Positions 32,341-40,854 of a stretch of 42,544 nucleotides of DNA are shown piece by piece. Numbering within the stretch: position 1 is the first letter of the stretch; the number at the start of each line of letters is the position of its first letter. Position numbers and translations under genes: made by a program. The notes beneath the pieces are model-generated. The model had not been told where the DNA came from, searched no databases, and saw nothing but the letters and a program-made list of their open reading frames with translations. Source of the DNA: Fimenecus sp045578245 (GTDB lineage: Bacteria > Bacillota > Clostridia > Oscillospirales > Acutalibacteraceae); NCBI GenBank assembly GCA_045578245.1, contig JAZNJX010000050.1:1-42544 (forward strand), read 5' to 3'.

Positions 32341-32721
32341 ATGATTAAAACAATCAGTACAGATAAAGCACCTGCTGCAATCGGACCATATTCGCAGGCA
32401 AAGGTTGTAGGAAACATGATTTTCACATCAGGACAGATTGCAATCAACCCTGCAAATGGTGAGATTGAGGCAGTAACAATTGAAGAGCAGACAAAGCAAG
32501 TTTGTGAAAACATCAAAAATCTTCTTGAAGCATCAGGTAGTGATTTGGAAAATGTCGTAAAAACAACTTGCTTCCTTAAAAATATGGAAGACTTCGCAGC
32601 GTTCAATGCAATTTACGCAGAGTATTTTACAAGTAAACCTGCACGTTCATGCGTAGCAGCAAAGCAGCTTCCAAAAGATGTACTTGTTGAAGTTGAAACA
32701 ATAGCAATAGTTAAAGATTGA
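32341..32721 (+). CDS. ridA: RidA enamine/imine deaminase
   Basis: A 126-residue trimeric deaminase that hydrolyses the reactive 2-aminoacrylate and 2-iminobutyrate released by PLP lyases such as threonine deaminase, protecting other PLP enzymes. Family marks are APAAIGPYSQAKVVG (about 11-25), FTSGQIAINPANGE (about 31-44), a TTCFLKNMEDFAAFN stretch, and the C-terminal substrate arginine in PARSCVAAKQLPKD (R105 region) with VEVETIAI. AAGGAG lies upstream of the ATG. The pairing with the deaminase is functionally direct: one makes the intermediate, the other removes it. A diverged palindromic element follows its stop. Confidence 0.96.
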   Translation: MIKTISTDKAPAAIGPYSQAKVVGNMIFTSGQIAINPANGEIEAVTIEEQTKQVCENIKNLLEASGSDLENVVKTTCFLKNMEDFAAFNAIYAEYFTSKPARSCVAAKQLPKDVLVEVETIAIVKD

Positions 32722-32800
32722 TTCATTTGACCTTAAACTGCCTTGCTCTCAACTCGCAGTATATCTGATACAGTTTCGTTTCGGCAAGATTGTCTAACGA
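32722..32800. repeat. Diverged palindromic 3'-end element (copy 3)
   Basis: The stretch after the ridA stop ends in GGCAAGATTGTCTAACGAAA, close to TGTCTGACGAAAAA in copy 1 (1317-1330), and has a TCGCAGTATATCTGATACAG middle comparable with TCGAAATATCCTCATATTCC there. The opening bases differ. The match is by eye only. Confidence 0.35.
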
Positions 32801-32840
32801 AAAAATAATTCAATCTTGTTTAAATACTAAATATTATGAA

Positions 32841-32872
32841 AAAACGGACAGGTTTTAATCTGTCCGTTTTCT
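32841..32872. terminator. Bidirectional terminator between ridA and the hydrolase gene
   Basis: AAAACGGACAG (32841-32851) pairs exactly with CTGTCCGTTTT (32860-32870). A-tract and T-tract on both sides let it stop ilvA-ridA and the convergent minus-strand gene. Confidence 0.9.
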
Positions 32873-32886
32873 TTGTTGTATTATAC

Positions 32887-34713
32887 TTATTTAAAAAACA
32901 TATCTGAAAATCCGTTTCCACCGAAGATTTCAAACATAATTGTGTTTGTAATGCGAAGAATTATTGTAATTACTTTCATAAAGCCGTCTTCACTTGTGTC
33001 TTTTGGTTCGCCATTTTCGATGATATAAACTACATTTTCAAATCTTTCTACTGCAGCATCAAATTCTTCAGTAGGCATATAGGTGCTTTGAATTGCTGTA
33101 CAAAGCTCAGCAGATGCTTCTTTAAATTCTTTTGCTGTTGATTCATCTAAGGTCGATGTGTCATAATCCTTCCAATTCTCGTACAATTCAATGGCATCAA
33201 TGGAGTTTCTTGCATAATTGAACTGTGGGAACGCAGGGTCAGAATAAATGCTATCAAAAGATGAATCAGTAAGCATTCTGGTAACGAGTCTGATAATGAC
33301 ATCGTTTCTTGCAGTGCTTTCGTGATTCTGGTTTACAAAATAGAATGAACGCTCACAAAGAATGCCTGATGATGCATCAACAAGTCTTTCCTCATCAATG
33401 TGGTTATGATTTTCAGGGTCAGTGCAATATGTATTTGCCTGAACATAATCATCAGGAAGTGATACATCTACTGCTACGGAAGTTGCACCAAAGGATTCTG
33501 AATCAGTATGAATAATACCATCACTGTTCATGTTATCCCAGTTATCAAAAATCTTGTACTTAACATAGTTGTAATCAACAATGTCAAAAATTTCTACACC
33601 CTTTGACTGTGCATCAAGAATGTGTTTTCTTGAATTAACCTGTGCATTGTAGTACCAGTCTGTCTGTTCACGGATATGAATATCGTCAGCATCGCTTAAA
33701 TACATTTCTCTGCAGGTTGGATAATCATAAGACGGAATAAGTCCCCAAAGACAAGTTGAACGTTCAAAATAATCCTCAACAAGTGTGTGAACAGCAGTAT
33801 CGAGAATGTTGTTAAGGTCAGCTTCAGGGAATAAACGAAGAACAATGTTGATAATATATGCAAGGTATTCGCTTTCTTCGTCCATAAGTGATGGAACCAT
33901 ATAGCCATAAAGTGCTTCAGGGTCGTCGATAAATCCGTAACGGTAAATATCACCAAGGATACAAGCACCATCGGCAGCAGGAACAACATAACATACTCTG
34001 TTTACATCGTCACTGAATTCTTCACCTTTATCAATATATAATTGCATAAGGGCATTTGCAATAGAGCCACCCTGACTGATTGGCACAAGATTCACTTTAT
34101 CGTGACCTGTTTCTCTTTTTGCAATTTGAATAAGCTCATAAAGTTCATTTGCAGTATCAATGATGTTTCCTGTGTGAACATAAGATAAGAAATAAAGATG
34201 GTCAGAACCTGCGATATCTATATAATCATTAAGTGGAATCTGGTCAAGTGCATATGCAACCTGCTCATCAGTAAGATTTGCAAAGCTTGTATTGTATTTG
34301 TCAGCCTGAATATTCTTGATTGGACGACCATATTCATCCAGTTCAAGATTGCTGAATAACGCCCAGCCTAAAACATCAGCGATTGCGTTTGCACAACGGT
34401 TTTCAATATCACGCTGTGTTAAAAGTAATGAAGCTAATGGAACTAAAGCTTCTTCAAGTGCCTTTTTCACAACATCACCTGATGCTTCCATAAAGAATGG
34501 AGCAGAATATGGTTCACCCTCAGAATTAAGCATTGGTTCACCATTTTCGTCAAGGTAACGGACATCTGACTGGAAAAGTCCAGGAATAACAATCGACGGA
34601 CAGTTATCACAATCACAAGGTGTACTTACAGCAGTTGCAGCAAATGCTGACATAGAAATAAGCATTGAAAGTACAAGGATAATAGAAACGATTTTTAAAC
34701 GGATTGATTTCAT
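32887..34713 (-). CDS. Secreted alpha/beta-hydrolase-like (lipase-like) protein
   Basis: A 608-residue protein with a signal peptide (basic MKSIRLK, hydrophobic stretch to about residue 24, likely cut after the AFA-A region), so it acts outside the cytosol. A CDCDNCPSIVIPGLFQSD stretch (about 33-50) begins the hydrolase core; the nucleophile elbow appears as NLVPISQGGS (S213), a P-x-S-x-G variant of G-x-S-x-G. NSDGIIHTDSESFGA (about 392-406) resembles the aspartate loop of the triad. The last ~25 residues are hydrophobic and could sit in the membrane. The fold call is moderate; lipid ester or other ester substrates are possible. AAGGAGGAAA precedes the ATG, and the promoter is at 34743-34771. 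Confidence 0.8.
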   Translation of the reverse strand: MKSIRLKIVSIILVLSMLISMSAFAATAVSTPCDCDNCPSIVIPGLFQSDVRYLDENGEPMLNSEGEPYSAPFFMEASGDVVKKALEEALVPLASLLLTQRDIENRCANAIADVLGWALFSNLELDEYGRPIKNIQADKYNTSFANLTDEQVAYALDQIPLNDYIDIAGSDHLYFLSYVHTGNIIDTANELYELIQIAKRETGHDKVNLVPISQGGSIANALMQLYIDKGEEFSDDVNRVCYVVPAADGACILGDIYRYGFIDDPEALYGYMVPSLMDEESEYLAYIINIVLRLFPEADLNNILDTAVHTLVEDYFERSTCLWGLIPSYDYPTCREMYLSDADDIHIREQTDWYYNAQVNSRKHILDAQSKGVEIFDIVDYNYVKYKIFDNWDNMNSDGIIHTDSESFGATSVAVDVSLPDDYVQANTYCTDPENHNHIDEERLVDASSGILCERSFYFVNQNHESTARNDVIIRLVTRMLTDSSFDSIYSDPAFPQFNYARNSIDAIELYENWKDYDTSTLDESTAKEFKEASAELCTAIQSTYMPTEEFDAAVERFENVVYIIENGEPKDTSEDGFMKVITIILRITNTIMFEIFGGNGFSDMFFK

Positions 34714-34742
34714 AAAAATTTCCTCCTTTTTGTAATGATAAG

Positions 34743-34771
34743 ATTATACATCATACTGAGTAGGTTTTCAA
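34743..34771 (-). promoter_or_regulatory. Promoter of the secreted hydrolase gene
   Basis: On the minus strand: -35 TTGAAA (complement of 34766-34771), 17-base spacer, -10 TATAAT (complement of 34743-34748), 29 bases before the start codon. Confidence 0.75.
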
Positions 34772-34772
34772 T

Positions 34773-34808
34773 AAAAAAGCGTACAGATTTTACCCTGTAC
34801 GCTTTTTT
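34773..34808. terminator. Terminator after the xre gene, probably bidirectional
   Basis: AAAAAAGCGTACAG (34773-34786) pairs exactly with CTGTACGCTTTTTT (34795-34808). The stem touches the stop codon of the minus-strand xre gene and insulates the hydrolase promoter behind it. Confidence 0.9.
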
Positions 34809-35010
34809 ATATTCTGTTTGGGTTATCTGTTCTACCAATAAGGTAATCAACACTTGTGTTATAGTAATCTGCCAATTTACACAACGTATCTAATGGAATT
34901 TCACGTTTACCATTTTCATACTGTGAATAGGTATTTTGTTTTATGTTAAGATATTCTGCAAGTTCTTTTTGTTTTACATCATTATCTTCGCGTAAATCTT
35001 TCAATCGCAT
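34807..35010 (-). CDS. Small XRE/Cro-type repressor
   Basis: A 67-residue, single-domain HTH regulator. The motif is KQKELAEYLNIKQNTYSQYE (about 13-32), followed by YYNTSVDYLIGRTDNP. I start it at ATG 35010, for which AAGGTGA lies 8 bases upstream; the GTG at 35019 overlaps that site. It diverges from the membrane-anchored phosphoesterase gene, and the shared 120-base gap carries two matching 17-base sites over the phosphoesterase promoter, so it very probably represses that gene and itself. Its own promoter is less clear (TTGTCA on the minus strand at 35056-35061 without a good -10). Confidence 0.9.
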   Translation of the reverse strand: MRLKDLREDNDVKQKELAEYLNIKQNTYSQYENGKREIPLDTLCKLADYYNTSVDYLIGRTDNPNRI

Positions 35011-35037
35011 ACTAATCACCTTAATCAGATTTTACAT

Positions 35038-35079
35038 TATCGCAGAACGAGATATTGACAATTATCTCAATTTGCGATA
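35038..35079. promoter_or_regulatory. Twin TATC-N9-GATA operators
   Basis: Two 17-base sites, TATCGCAGAACGAGATA (35038-35054) and TATCTCAATTTGCGATA (35063-35079), 25 bases centre to centre. Each has TATC and GATA ends nine bases apart, and the two are inverted relative to each other (TATCGCA...TGCGATA). The first abuts the -35 box of the phosphoesterase promoter, the second covers the spacer and the start of the -10 box. These are well placed to be sites for the divergently encoded XRE protein. Confidence 0.75.
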
Positions 35080-35083
35080 TATT
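35055..35083 (+). promoter_or_regulatory. Promoter of the membrane-anchored phosphoesterase
   Basis: -35 TTGACA (35055-35060), 17-base spacer, -10 TATATT (35078-35083). Both boxes touch or overlap the twin operators. Confidence 0.8.
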
Positions 35084-35131
35084 ATGAGAAATAGTATGTG
35101 AAAAATTAGAATATTTATAGGAGATGATATT

Positions 35132-36169
35132 ATGAAAAAGACGATGATTAAAGTCATTGCTATTGTTCTTGCTGTTGTGCTTATATGTGGTGGTGCTTTT
35201 GGTGGATATGTTTTATATCGTTTTAATTTTAACGGACCCAAAGACCTTGCTCACAGTTATGAAGAAATTTATAATCAAAATCAAATTACTTATGATGCAG
35301 GTGTTGACGGAAAGTTTTCGGTTTTAAAAATCAATGATACTCATTTCTTTAACGGCACTTGCAAGAATGATAAAAAAACAATGGCTGATTTAAAAACTAT
35401 TCTTGATAAAACACCTTGTGACTTTATTGTTGTCAATGGTGATATGGTTGACGGATTTAATCTTGTTTCTGATTATGATAAATATGGTGCAATCCAGATT
35501 TTTGCCGAACTAATTGATAGTTATAATATTCCTTGGACATTTATTCCTGGTAACAATGACAGCGAATTTGATGGTGACAATGAAGATGTGATTGCATATA
35601 TGATGCAGTACAAAAACTTCGTCTGTGGAAATGAGAAAGACATTGATGGCGATATGCAATATTTTGTTGACCTTGAATATAAGGGTGAATTGGCACATTC
35701 ACTCGCTATTATGGATAGTAATGCAAGGACAATTAAGGCAATAGGAAAATATGATTATATAAAGGAAAGCCAAATTAATTGGTTGCTTGATGGAATTGAA
35801 AGCAGAAAAGTAAAAACAAGTGTATTTTTCCATATGAATACACCTGCATTTAAAGATGCCTTTGAAAAAGGTGAAGCATACGAGGGCTTCCCATCTTCTT
35901 ATGAGTATGCGCTTGATACAATAAAAGAAAACAAACTGTTTGACGAAATGACAGCGGATAACGAATATATTTCACTTATTTCAATAGGTCATGTTCATAG
36001 CAACAACATGTGTCATTTCTATAACGGAAGATATTATCAGTTGAGTAGTGTGAGTGGATATAATGCATCACACCCCGACGATTTAATTCCGTCATGCACA
36101 TTGACGGTAATTGATGTAACAAAGGATAATGCAAAAGATATGTACCATTTTGAAAAAGTAGAAGCATAA
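35132..36169 (+). CDS. Membrane-anchored calcineurin-like phosphoesterase
   Basis: A 345-residue two-metal phosphoesterase exported to the cell surface. Residues 1-30 are a basic start plus a long hydrophobic helix (VIAIVLAVVLICGGAFGGYV), which would act as a signal anchor or uncleaved signal peptide. Motifs in order are NDTHF (D69, H71), NGDMVDG (D104), GNNDS (N141, with asparagine where GNH[DE] has histidine), FFHMNTP (about 232-238) and GHVHSNN (about 284-290). The replaced histidine normally aids catalysis, so activity may be changed. TATAGGAG lies 9 bases upstream of the ATG. Expression is probably controlled by the XRE protein next door. Confidence 0.9.
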   Translation: MKKTMIKVIAIVLAVVLICGGAFGGYVLYRFNFNGPKDLAHSYEEIYNQNQITYDAGVDGKFSVLKINDTHFFNGTCKNDKKTMADLKTILDKTPCDFIVVNGDMVDGFNLVSDYDKYGAIQIFAELIDSYNIPWTFIPGNNDSEFDGDNEDVIAYMMQYKNFVCGNEKDIDGDMQYFVDLEYKGELAHSLAIMDSNARTIKAIGKYDYIKESQINWLLDGIESRKVKTSVFFHMNTPAFKDAFEKGEAYEGFPSSYEYALDTIKENKLFDEMTADNEYISLISIGHVHSNNMCHFYNGRYYQLSSVSGYNASHPDDLIPSCTLTVIDVTKDNAKDMYHFEKVEA

Positions 36170-36189
36170 AAAGCAACTAATTATAAAAC

Positions 36190-36222
36190 AAAAACCGGAC
36201 GGGAAATCCTGTCCGGTTTTTG
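36190..36222. terminator. Bidirectional terminator
   Basis: AAAACCGGAC (36191-36200) pairs with GTCCGGTTTT (36211-36220), with further pairing toward the loop and A/T tracts on both sides. It serves the plus-strand phosphoesterase and the minus-strand beta-galactosidase. Confidence 0.9.
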
Positions 36223-36257
36223 TTTTGCACTTTGCACTTTGCATTTTGCGTTTTGCA
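36223..36257. repeat. Heptamer array (TTTTGCA type), copy 3
   Basis: Five units in register: TTTTGCA, CTTTGCA, CTTTGCA, TTTTGCG, TTTTGCA. The array ends one base before the stop codon of the minus-strand beta-galactosidase gene and is not followed by a promoter, unlike copies 1 and 2. Confidence 0.7.
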
Positions 36258-36258
36258 C

Positions 36259-39200
36259 TTATTTAATTGGTGACATTCGGAATGTGTATGTGTAAACCTT
36301 GTTTGGTTTCAACTGATACTTTTCACGAACCTGAGCATCACCTGGCATATCGCCACCAACACCGATTTGATTCAAGTCAACATTGAATGTTGTAATGTCG
36401 TAATGTGGTAATTCGTGGATATGCTTTGCAAGTTGTAACTGGTCCTGTGTGTAGTGCCATGCGCTGAAGCATATTGGTGTGTCACCTAATGCTTCAAAAC
36501 GAAGACCCTTGTTTTCCTTGTTTCTGATTTCAACCCATCTTACATCAGTACGGTTACCATTTTCCTGAGGTCTCATATAGTGATGTTCAAGGTCGGCAAC
36601 ACTCTTTTCGTGGAGAGTAATCTTACCACCAGTTTTTCTGTCAAAATATGTTTCCTGAGGACCACGACCATACCACTTAACCTGGTCAAACTCACGAAGA
36701 AGTCCCATCTTTGTACCAAAACGGAGAAGATTGAAATTCTTAGGTGTACCAGTATGAGTAACCTCAATGCTTCCGTCAGGGCTGATTACAAATTTTGATG
36801 TAACGCCTGAGAAGAACTGAACACTCCAGTTAATATCCACAACAACCTGACCGAGAGAGTTTTTGCTTACAGAGTTAACAGTGCCTTTTGCAGAATTTGT
36901 TGCTCTCTGCCAGTTGAAATATGGGTGGAATGGAATAAGGAATGGTACAAAGTTTGTGTTTGAAAGGTCGTTGTCAGTTACAGCACGGAAATAGTTAGGA
37001 GTAACTGCTGCTTTAAGATATTCTTTGCCATCATATTTAAGTGATGTGATTTTGCCACCGTCAATCTTAACAGCAAATCCGTCACTGTTGGCAAATACCA
37101 TATTACCATTCTTAACATAAGTAATCTGACCATCAACGAAAGTCTTTTCTGCCGGTTTAACAGACTTAACAACAAACTGGTCAAATCCCTGTTCATATCC
37201 TGCTTCACACCAAGCGTGTGCAGTCTTGTTAAGGAATGAAACGATAAGTACACATTCTTTTTCAGGAAGGCTTGTCAAATCATAAGGAATTGTGAAATCA
37301 ATCTCTGAAAGCGGAGCACAGTTAACGTCAACAATGCCACTCTGCGCTTCAACACCCTCAGCCTGTAAACTCCATTTGAAATCGAAGTCTGAAAGGTCGG
37401 TAAAGAGTTTCTTATTGATAAGAGTGAATTCGCCCTTCTGTAAATCTCTTTCTTTAACCTTGATTTCACAGTAAACTTTTTTAACCTCGAAGTATGATGG
37501 GTGAGGTTTTCTGTCCGCTGTGATAATACCATTAGCATTAAAATATGTATTTGAACCTGTCATAGCTGTTGTGTTTGGAAGATGTGTAAATCTTCCTGGT
37601 TCATAAGGTTCAAAGTCAGTACCGTAAAGCCACTGGTCACCCTTGTCAGTCTTTCTACGGATTGCCTGGTCAACAAAGTCCCAGATATATCCGCCACACA
37701 TATGCTCGTGAGCTTCGAAGTCGTGCATATATTCCTGGAAATTACCAAGGCTGTTTTCCATAGCATGAGCATATTCACAAAGAAGAACAGGTCTGCAGTA
37801 ATCCTCTTTCTTGATTGGCTTTGAGTCAGCAGCAAGTGCGTTTGCGATATTGTCATAAAGTGAGATTTCGATAGGCTCTTTGTTGCAGAGCTTCTTCATA
37901 ACACTCTCAACAGGATACATTCTTGAAATAACATCACTCTTTGTAAAGTTAAAGTCACCTTCATAGTGGAACTGACGAGTTGAGTCAAGTTTAAGTGCAG
38001 CTTTCTTCATTTCCATAAAGTTGCTGCCGTCACCAGCCTCGTTACCAAGTGACCACATAAATACACAAGCGTGGTTTCTGTCACGAAGTACCATTCTTTC
38101 CATTCTGTCAACAACAGCTGCTGTCCACATTGGGTTGTCACCTGGAACGCCCTTACGACGAACACCGTGAGTTTCAAGGTCACATTCGTCCATAACATAG
38201 AAACCATATTCGTCACAGAGTTCATAGAAATATGGGTCATCAGGATAGTGAGAAGTACGGATAGAGTTAATATTCGCATTCTTCATGAAATTAAGGTCCT
38301 GATGATATCTTTCAGTAGGAACTGCCCAACCGTTGTCAGGGTCAAAGTCGTGACGGTTAACACCACGAAGCATCAATGGCTTACCATTGAAAAGGAATCT
38401 TTCACCGATAATTTCAACTTTCTTGAAACCGAAACGGATTGATTTATATGTTGTCTTACCGTCGGCGGTAATGCTGATGAGCAATTTATAAAGGTAAGGT
38501 GATTCGGCAGACCATTTTTCCGGGTTTTCAATCAATTTGTTAAATGTGATTTTTCCACCGTCAGTTTCTGTTTCACCAAGGAGAATTCTCTTTTCTCCAT
38601 CAATGATTTCTGCCTTAACCTTTGCTGTACCATTTTTATCGTAGTTGTTTACCTGAATTTCAAGAGTTGTGTTACTGTCCTTGTATTCAGCGTCTAAATC
38701 AGTAGTGATAAAGAAATCACGAATACATTTCTTTGGTTCAGCAAACACATAAACCTCTCTGTAAAGGCCACAAAGAAGCCACATATCCTGATTTTCAAGA
38801 TAAGCACCGTCGGAGAAACGATAAACTTTAACAGCAACTCTGTTTGAGCCTTTACGAGCAAACTTTGTGATGTTGAATTCGTGAGGAGTCATTGAACCCT
38901 GTGAATAACCAACGTATTCACCGTTAAGATAAACCTCGATAGCAGATTTTGCAGCACCAAAGTGCAAGAAGATTTCCTGACCATCAAAGTTTTCAGGCAT
39001 ATCGAAATCTCTTACATAAAGACCGATTTCCTGCATATCATGGTCGATTGAAGGAATCTTATTCTTGCTTCTGCTGATAGCACGGCAATATGTACTTGCA
39101 TAGTAGTAAGGATAACTTTCAGTATCCTGACCAATCTGCCATACTGATGGAACATCAATATCACGCCAGAAAGATGGGTCAAAGCTGTCAAGATAAAAAT

Positions 39201-39390
39201 CTGTAGGACAATTCTGAAGACCTCTCTGCCAGTGGAATTTCCATTTTCCGTTAAGAGTCATTTTTGTTGTGGGAGCAACTCTGTTCAATGCGTCTGCTTC
39301 GCTGTCATAAGAAAAGGCGATAACGTGACCGTCTTCCTTATTTCTTTTGAAAATTGCAGGGTTTTCCCAATCATAAGTATAATTTCTCAT
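36259..39390 (-). CDS. lacZ: Beta-galactosidase, glycoside hydrolase family 2
   Basis: A 1043-residue retaining glycosidase, the length and five-domain plan of E. coli LacZ. It has an N-terminal jelly-roll with the VPSVWQ and FGAAKSAIEVYLNGEYVGYS blocks, immunoglobulin-like domains, the TIM-barrel with RGVNRHDFDP (about 342-351), the acid/base glutamate in SLGNEAGDG (E451) and the nucleophile in LLCEYAHAMENS (E539), and a C-terminal beta-sandwich ending after HELPHYDITTFNVDLNQIGV. There is no signal peptide, so it acts on sugar brought into the cell. GGAGGT lies 6 bases before the ATG. It starts 18 bases after the AAA ATPase gene, apparently in the same transcript. No lactose transporter is adjacent. 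Confidence 0.96.
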   Translation of the reverse strand: MRNYTYDWENPAIFKRNKEDGHVIAFSYDSEADALNRVAPTTKMTLNGKWKFHWQRGLQNCPTDFYLDSFDPSFWRDIDVPSVWQIGQDTESYPYYYASTYCRAISRSKNKIPSIDHDMQEIGLYVRDFDMPENFDGQEIFLHFGAAKSAIEVYLNGEYVGYSQGSMTPHEFNITKFARKGSNRVAVKVYRFSDGAYLENQDMWLLCGLYREVYVFAEPKKCIRDFFITTDLDAEYKDSNTTLEIQVNNYDKNGTAKVKAEIIDGEKRILLGETETDGGKITFNKLIENPEKWSAESPYLYKLLISITADGKTTYKSIRFGFKKVEIIGERFLFNGKPLMLRGVNRHDFDPDNGWAVPTERYHQDLNFMKNANINSIRTSHYPDDPYFYELCDEYGFYVMDECDLETHGVRRKGVPGDNPMWTAAVVDRMERMVLRDRNHACVFMWSLGNEAGDGSNFMEMKKAALKLDSTRQFHYEGDFNFTKSDVISRMYPVESVMKKLCNKEPIEISLYDNIANALAADSKPIKKEDYCRPVLLCEYAHAMENSLGNFQEYMHDFEAHEHMCGGYIWDFVDQAIRRKTDKGDQWLYGTDFEPYEPGRFTHLPNTTAMTGSNTYFNANGIITADRKPHPSYFEVKKVYCEIKVKERDLQKGEFTLINKKLFTDLSDFDFKWSLQAEGVEAQSGIVDVNCAPLSEIDFTIPYDLTSLPEKECVLIVSFLNKTAHAWCEAGYEQGFDQFVVKSVKPAEKTFVDGQITYVKNGNMVFANSDGFAVKIDGGKITSLKYDGKEYLKAAVTPNYFRAVTDNDLSNTNFVPFLIPFHPYFNWQRATNSAKGTVNSVSKNSLGQVVVDINWSVQFFSGVTSKFVISPDGSIEVTHTGTPKNFNLLRFGTKMGLLREFDQVKWYGRGPQETYFDRKTGGKITLHEKSVADLEHHYMRPQENGNRTDVRWVEIRNKENKGLRFEALGDTPICFSAWHYTQDQLQLAKHIHELPHYDITTFNVDLNQIGVGGDMPGDAQVREKYQLKPNKVYTYTFRMSPIK

Positions 39391-39408
39391 ATTCTACCTC
39401 CAACAAGG

Positions 39409-40596
39409 TTATTCACTTTTAGATGCTAAATATTCAATAAACTGTTTTGCTGTTCGTGGACTTCTTCCACCATTGCGAAGTGCAAAGGCTTCGGCTGCTA
39501 AATGCAACTCGTTTTTGTCCATACTTATATTATACTGTATAGAAAGATTTTCTACAATAGATAAATACAAATCTTTATTAGGTTTTGAGAAAGTAATTTT
39601 AAGTCCGAATCTTGCAGAAAGACTCATAACTTCCTGAATTGTGTCCTGAAGGTGAATGTCGTCACCATTTCTGTCGTTGAAATTCTCTTTTACGAGATTT
39701 CTTCGGTTACTTGTAGCGTAAATTGCAATGTTTTCAGTTTTGCCTGAAACGCCACCTTCAAGAATTGCTTTCAAAGCACCAAAATCATTGTCGTTTGTGG
39801 AAAAACTCAAATCGTCAATAAAGATAATGAATTTCAAAGGATTGTCTGCCAACTGTTCAATAACATCGGGCAGGGAATAGAGCTGATTTTTCTTGATTTC
39901 AATAAGACGAAGTCCCAATTTCCAGTATTCATTGACGATGGCTTTGATTGTACTGCTCTTACCACTACCTGCATCACCATAAAGAAGAACATTGTTGCAA
40001 GGTTTTCCCTGAATAAGAGCCATAGTGTTATCAATAACCTTTTGTCTTTCCAATTCGTAGCCACTCATCTGTGAAAGACGTTGCGGGTCAGGGAATTTTA
40101 CAGGAATGATTTTTTCATCCTTATATAAGAACATGTGGTGAGTAGCGTAAATGCCGTATCCCGTAGTTTTAATTGTTGAAATCTTTTTAATATATTCACC
40201 TTTTACTGAAAGGCTACTGTTCTTCCATTGAGGTAGATATACATCAGTATCGCATAATACCTTTATATCATCACAACTAATCTGAGAGAGCTTCTCAAAT
40301 AAATCCAACTCGTTTTCAACAGCTTTCTGTATAAGAGGGGAGGCATCTCCTTTTGCAGATTCCTTTACATATATATTCTCATCGTTTTGCAAAAGCTGAT
40401 TGATGTATTCACATAAATCGTCAGTTTTTTCGTAAAGTGCTGAAACAAAGTCGGAATATAGTGAAACAAATTCGTCTTTGTCAGTTCCGTCACATTTAAG
40501 AAGATTTAAAAGTGAAGAAAGGCATTTGTCTGTCATTACATTTTTAAATATAACAACTGCCTTTGCAGAGATTGTTAAATCGGTGTAATTTTTCAT
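39409..40596 (-). CDS. AAA-type ATPase of the DUF815 family
   Basis: A 395-residue P-loop ATPase of unknown role. The N-terminal ~190 residues are helical and of unknown function; the AAA domain follows, with Walker A LLYGDAGSGKSST (about 204-216), Walker B KFIIFIDDLSF (about 253-263), ALKAILEGG and IYATSNRRNLVKENF (sensor-1 region), and an RFGLKITF arginine-finger-like stretch. This order and these motifs are those of the DUF815 family, common in Clostridia. AAGGAAG precedes the ATG. It is transcribed divergently from rpoB, with 258 bases between the two starts, and the beta-galactosidase gene follows 18 bases after its stop. Confidence 0.9.
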   Translation of the reverse strand: MKNYTDLTISAKAVVIFKNVMTDKCLSSLLNLLKCDGTDKDEFVSLYSDFVSALYEKTDDLCEYINQLLQNDENIYVKESAKGDASPLIQKAVENELDLFEKLSQISCDDIKVLCDTDVYLPQWKNSSLSVKGEYIKKISTIKTTGYGIYATHHMFLYKDEKIIPVKFPDPQRLSQMSGYELERQKVIDNTMALIQGKPCNNVLLYGDAGSGKSSTIKAIVNEYWKLGLRLIEIKKNQLYSLPDVIEQLADNPLKFIIFIDDLSFSTNDNDFGALKAILEGGVSGKTENIAIYATSNRRNLVKENFNDRNGDDIHLQDTIQEVMSLSARFGLKITFSKPNKDLYLSIVENLSIQYNISMDKNELHLAAEAFALRNGGRSPRTAKQFIEYLASKSE

Positions 40597-40640
40597 AATC
40601 TGACTTCCTTAAAAAATTTCCATTTTTGGAAAATTAACTA

Positions 40641-40669
40641 TTGACATATTGACTTGACATGTATATAAT
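40641..40669 (+). promoter_or_regulatory. Strong promoter of rpoB
   Basis: Consensus -35 TTGACA (40641-40646), 17-base spacer, consensus -10 TATAAT (40664-40669). A second TTGACA at 40654 is too close to the -10 to serve it. The predicted transcript has a leader of about 180 bases. Confidence 0.85.
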
Positions 40670-40854
40670 AGTAAATTGCTATTAAAATGGAATTGTATAC
40701 GCTGGAGCATTTTTCGTAAGTTGAATTTTACCATAATTTACTACGAAAAGCAAGGCGTAAAACAACTTTAATTTAATAATCTCCACGCCTTATATACTAT
40801 GTATATAGATATGGGGCTCAGGAATAAAAAAACGAACGGAGAGTGATAAGCCCT
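40670..40854 (+). promoter_or_regulatory. Structured leader of rpoB
   Basis: The region between promoter and rpoB start holds three inverted repeats: TTTTCGTA (40711-40718) with TACGAAAA (40742-40749); AAGGCGT (40752-40758) with ACGCCTT (40785-40791); and TATATAC-TAT-GTATATA (40791-40807). The GGAGCATTTTTCG and AAGGCGT pieces resemble the reverse complement of the palindromic 3'-end element. No ribosomal-protein leader motif is recognised. A regulatory role is possible, not shown. Confidence 0.5.

Noticed and set aside
40811..40846. An 11-codon leader peptide (MGLRNKKTNGE) just before rpoB
   Set aside because: No ribosome binding site precedes its ATG, and there is no run of regulatory codons; the open frame is likely to be chance.
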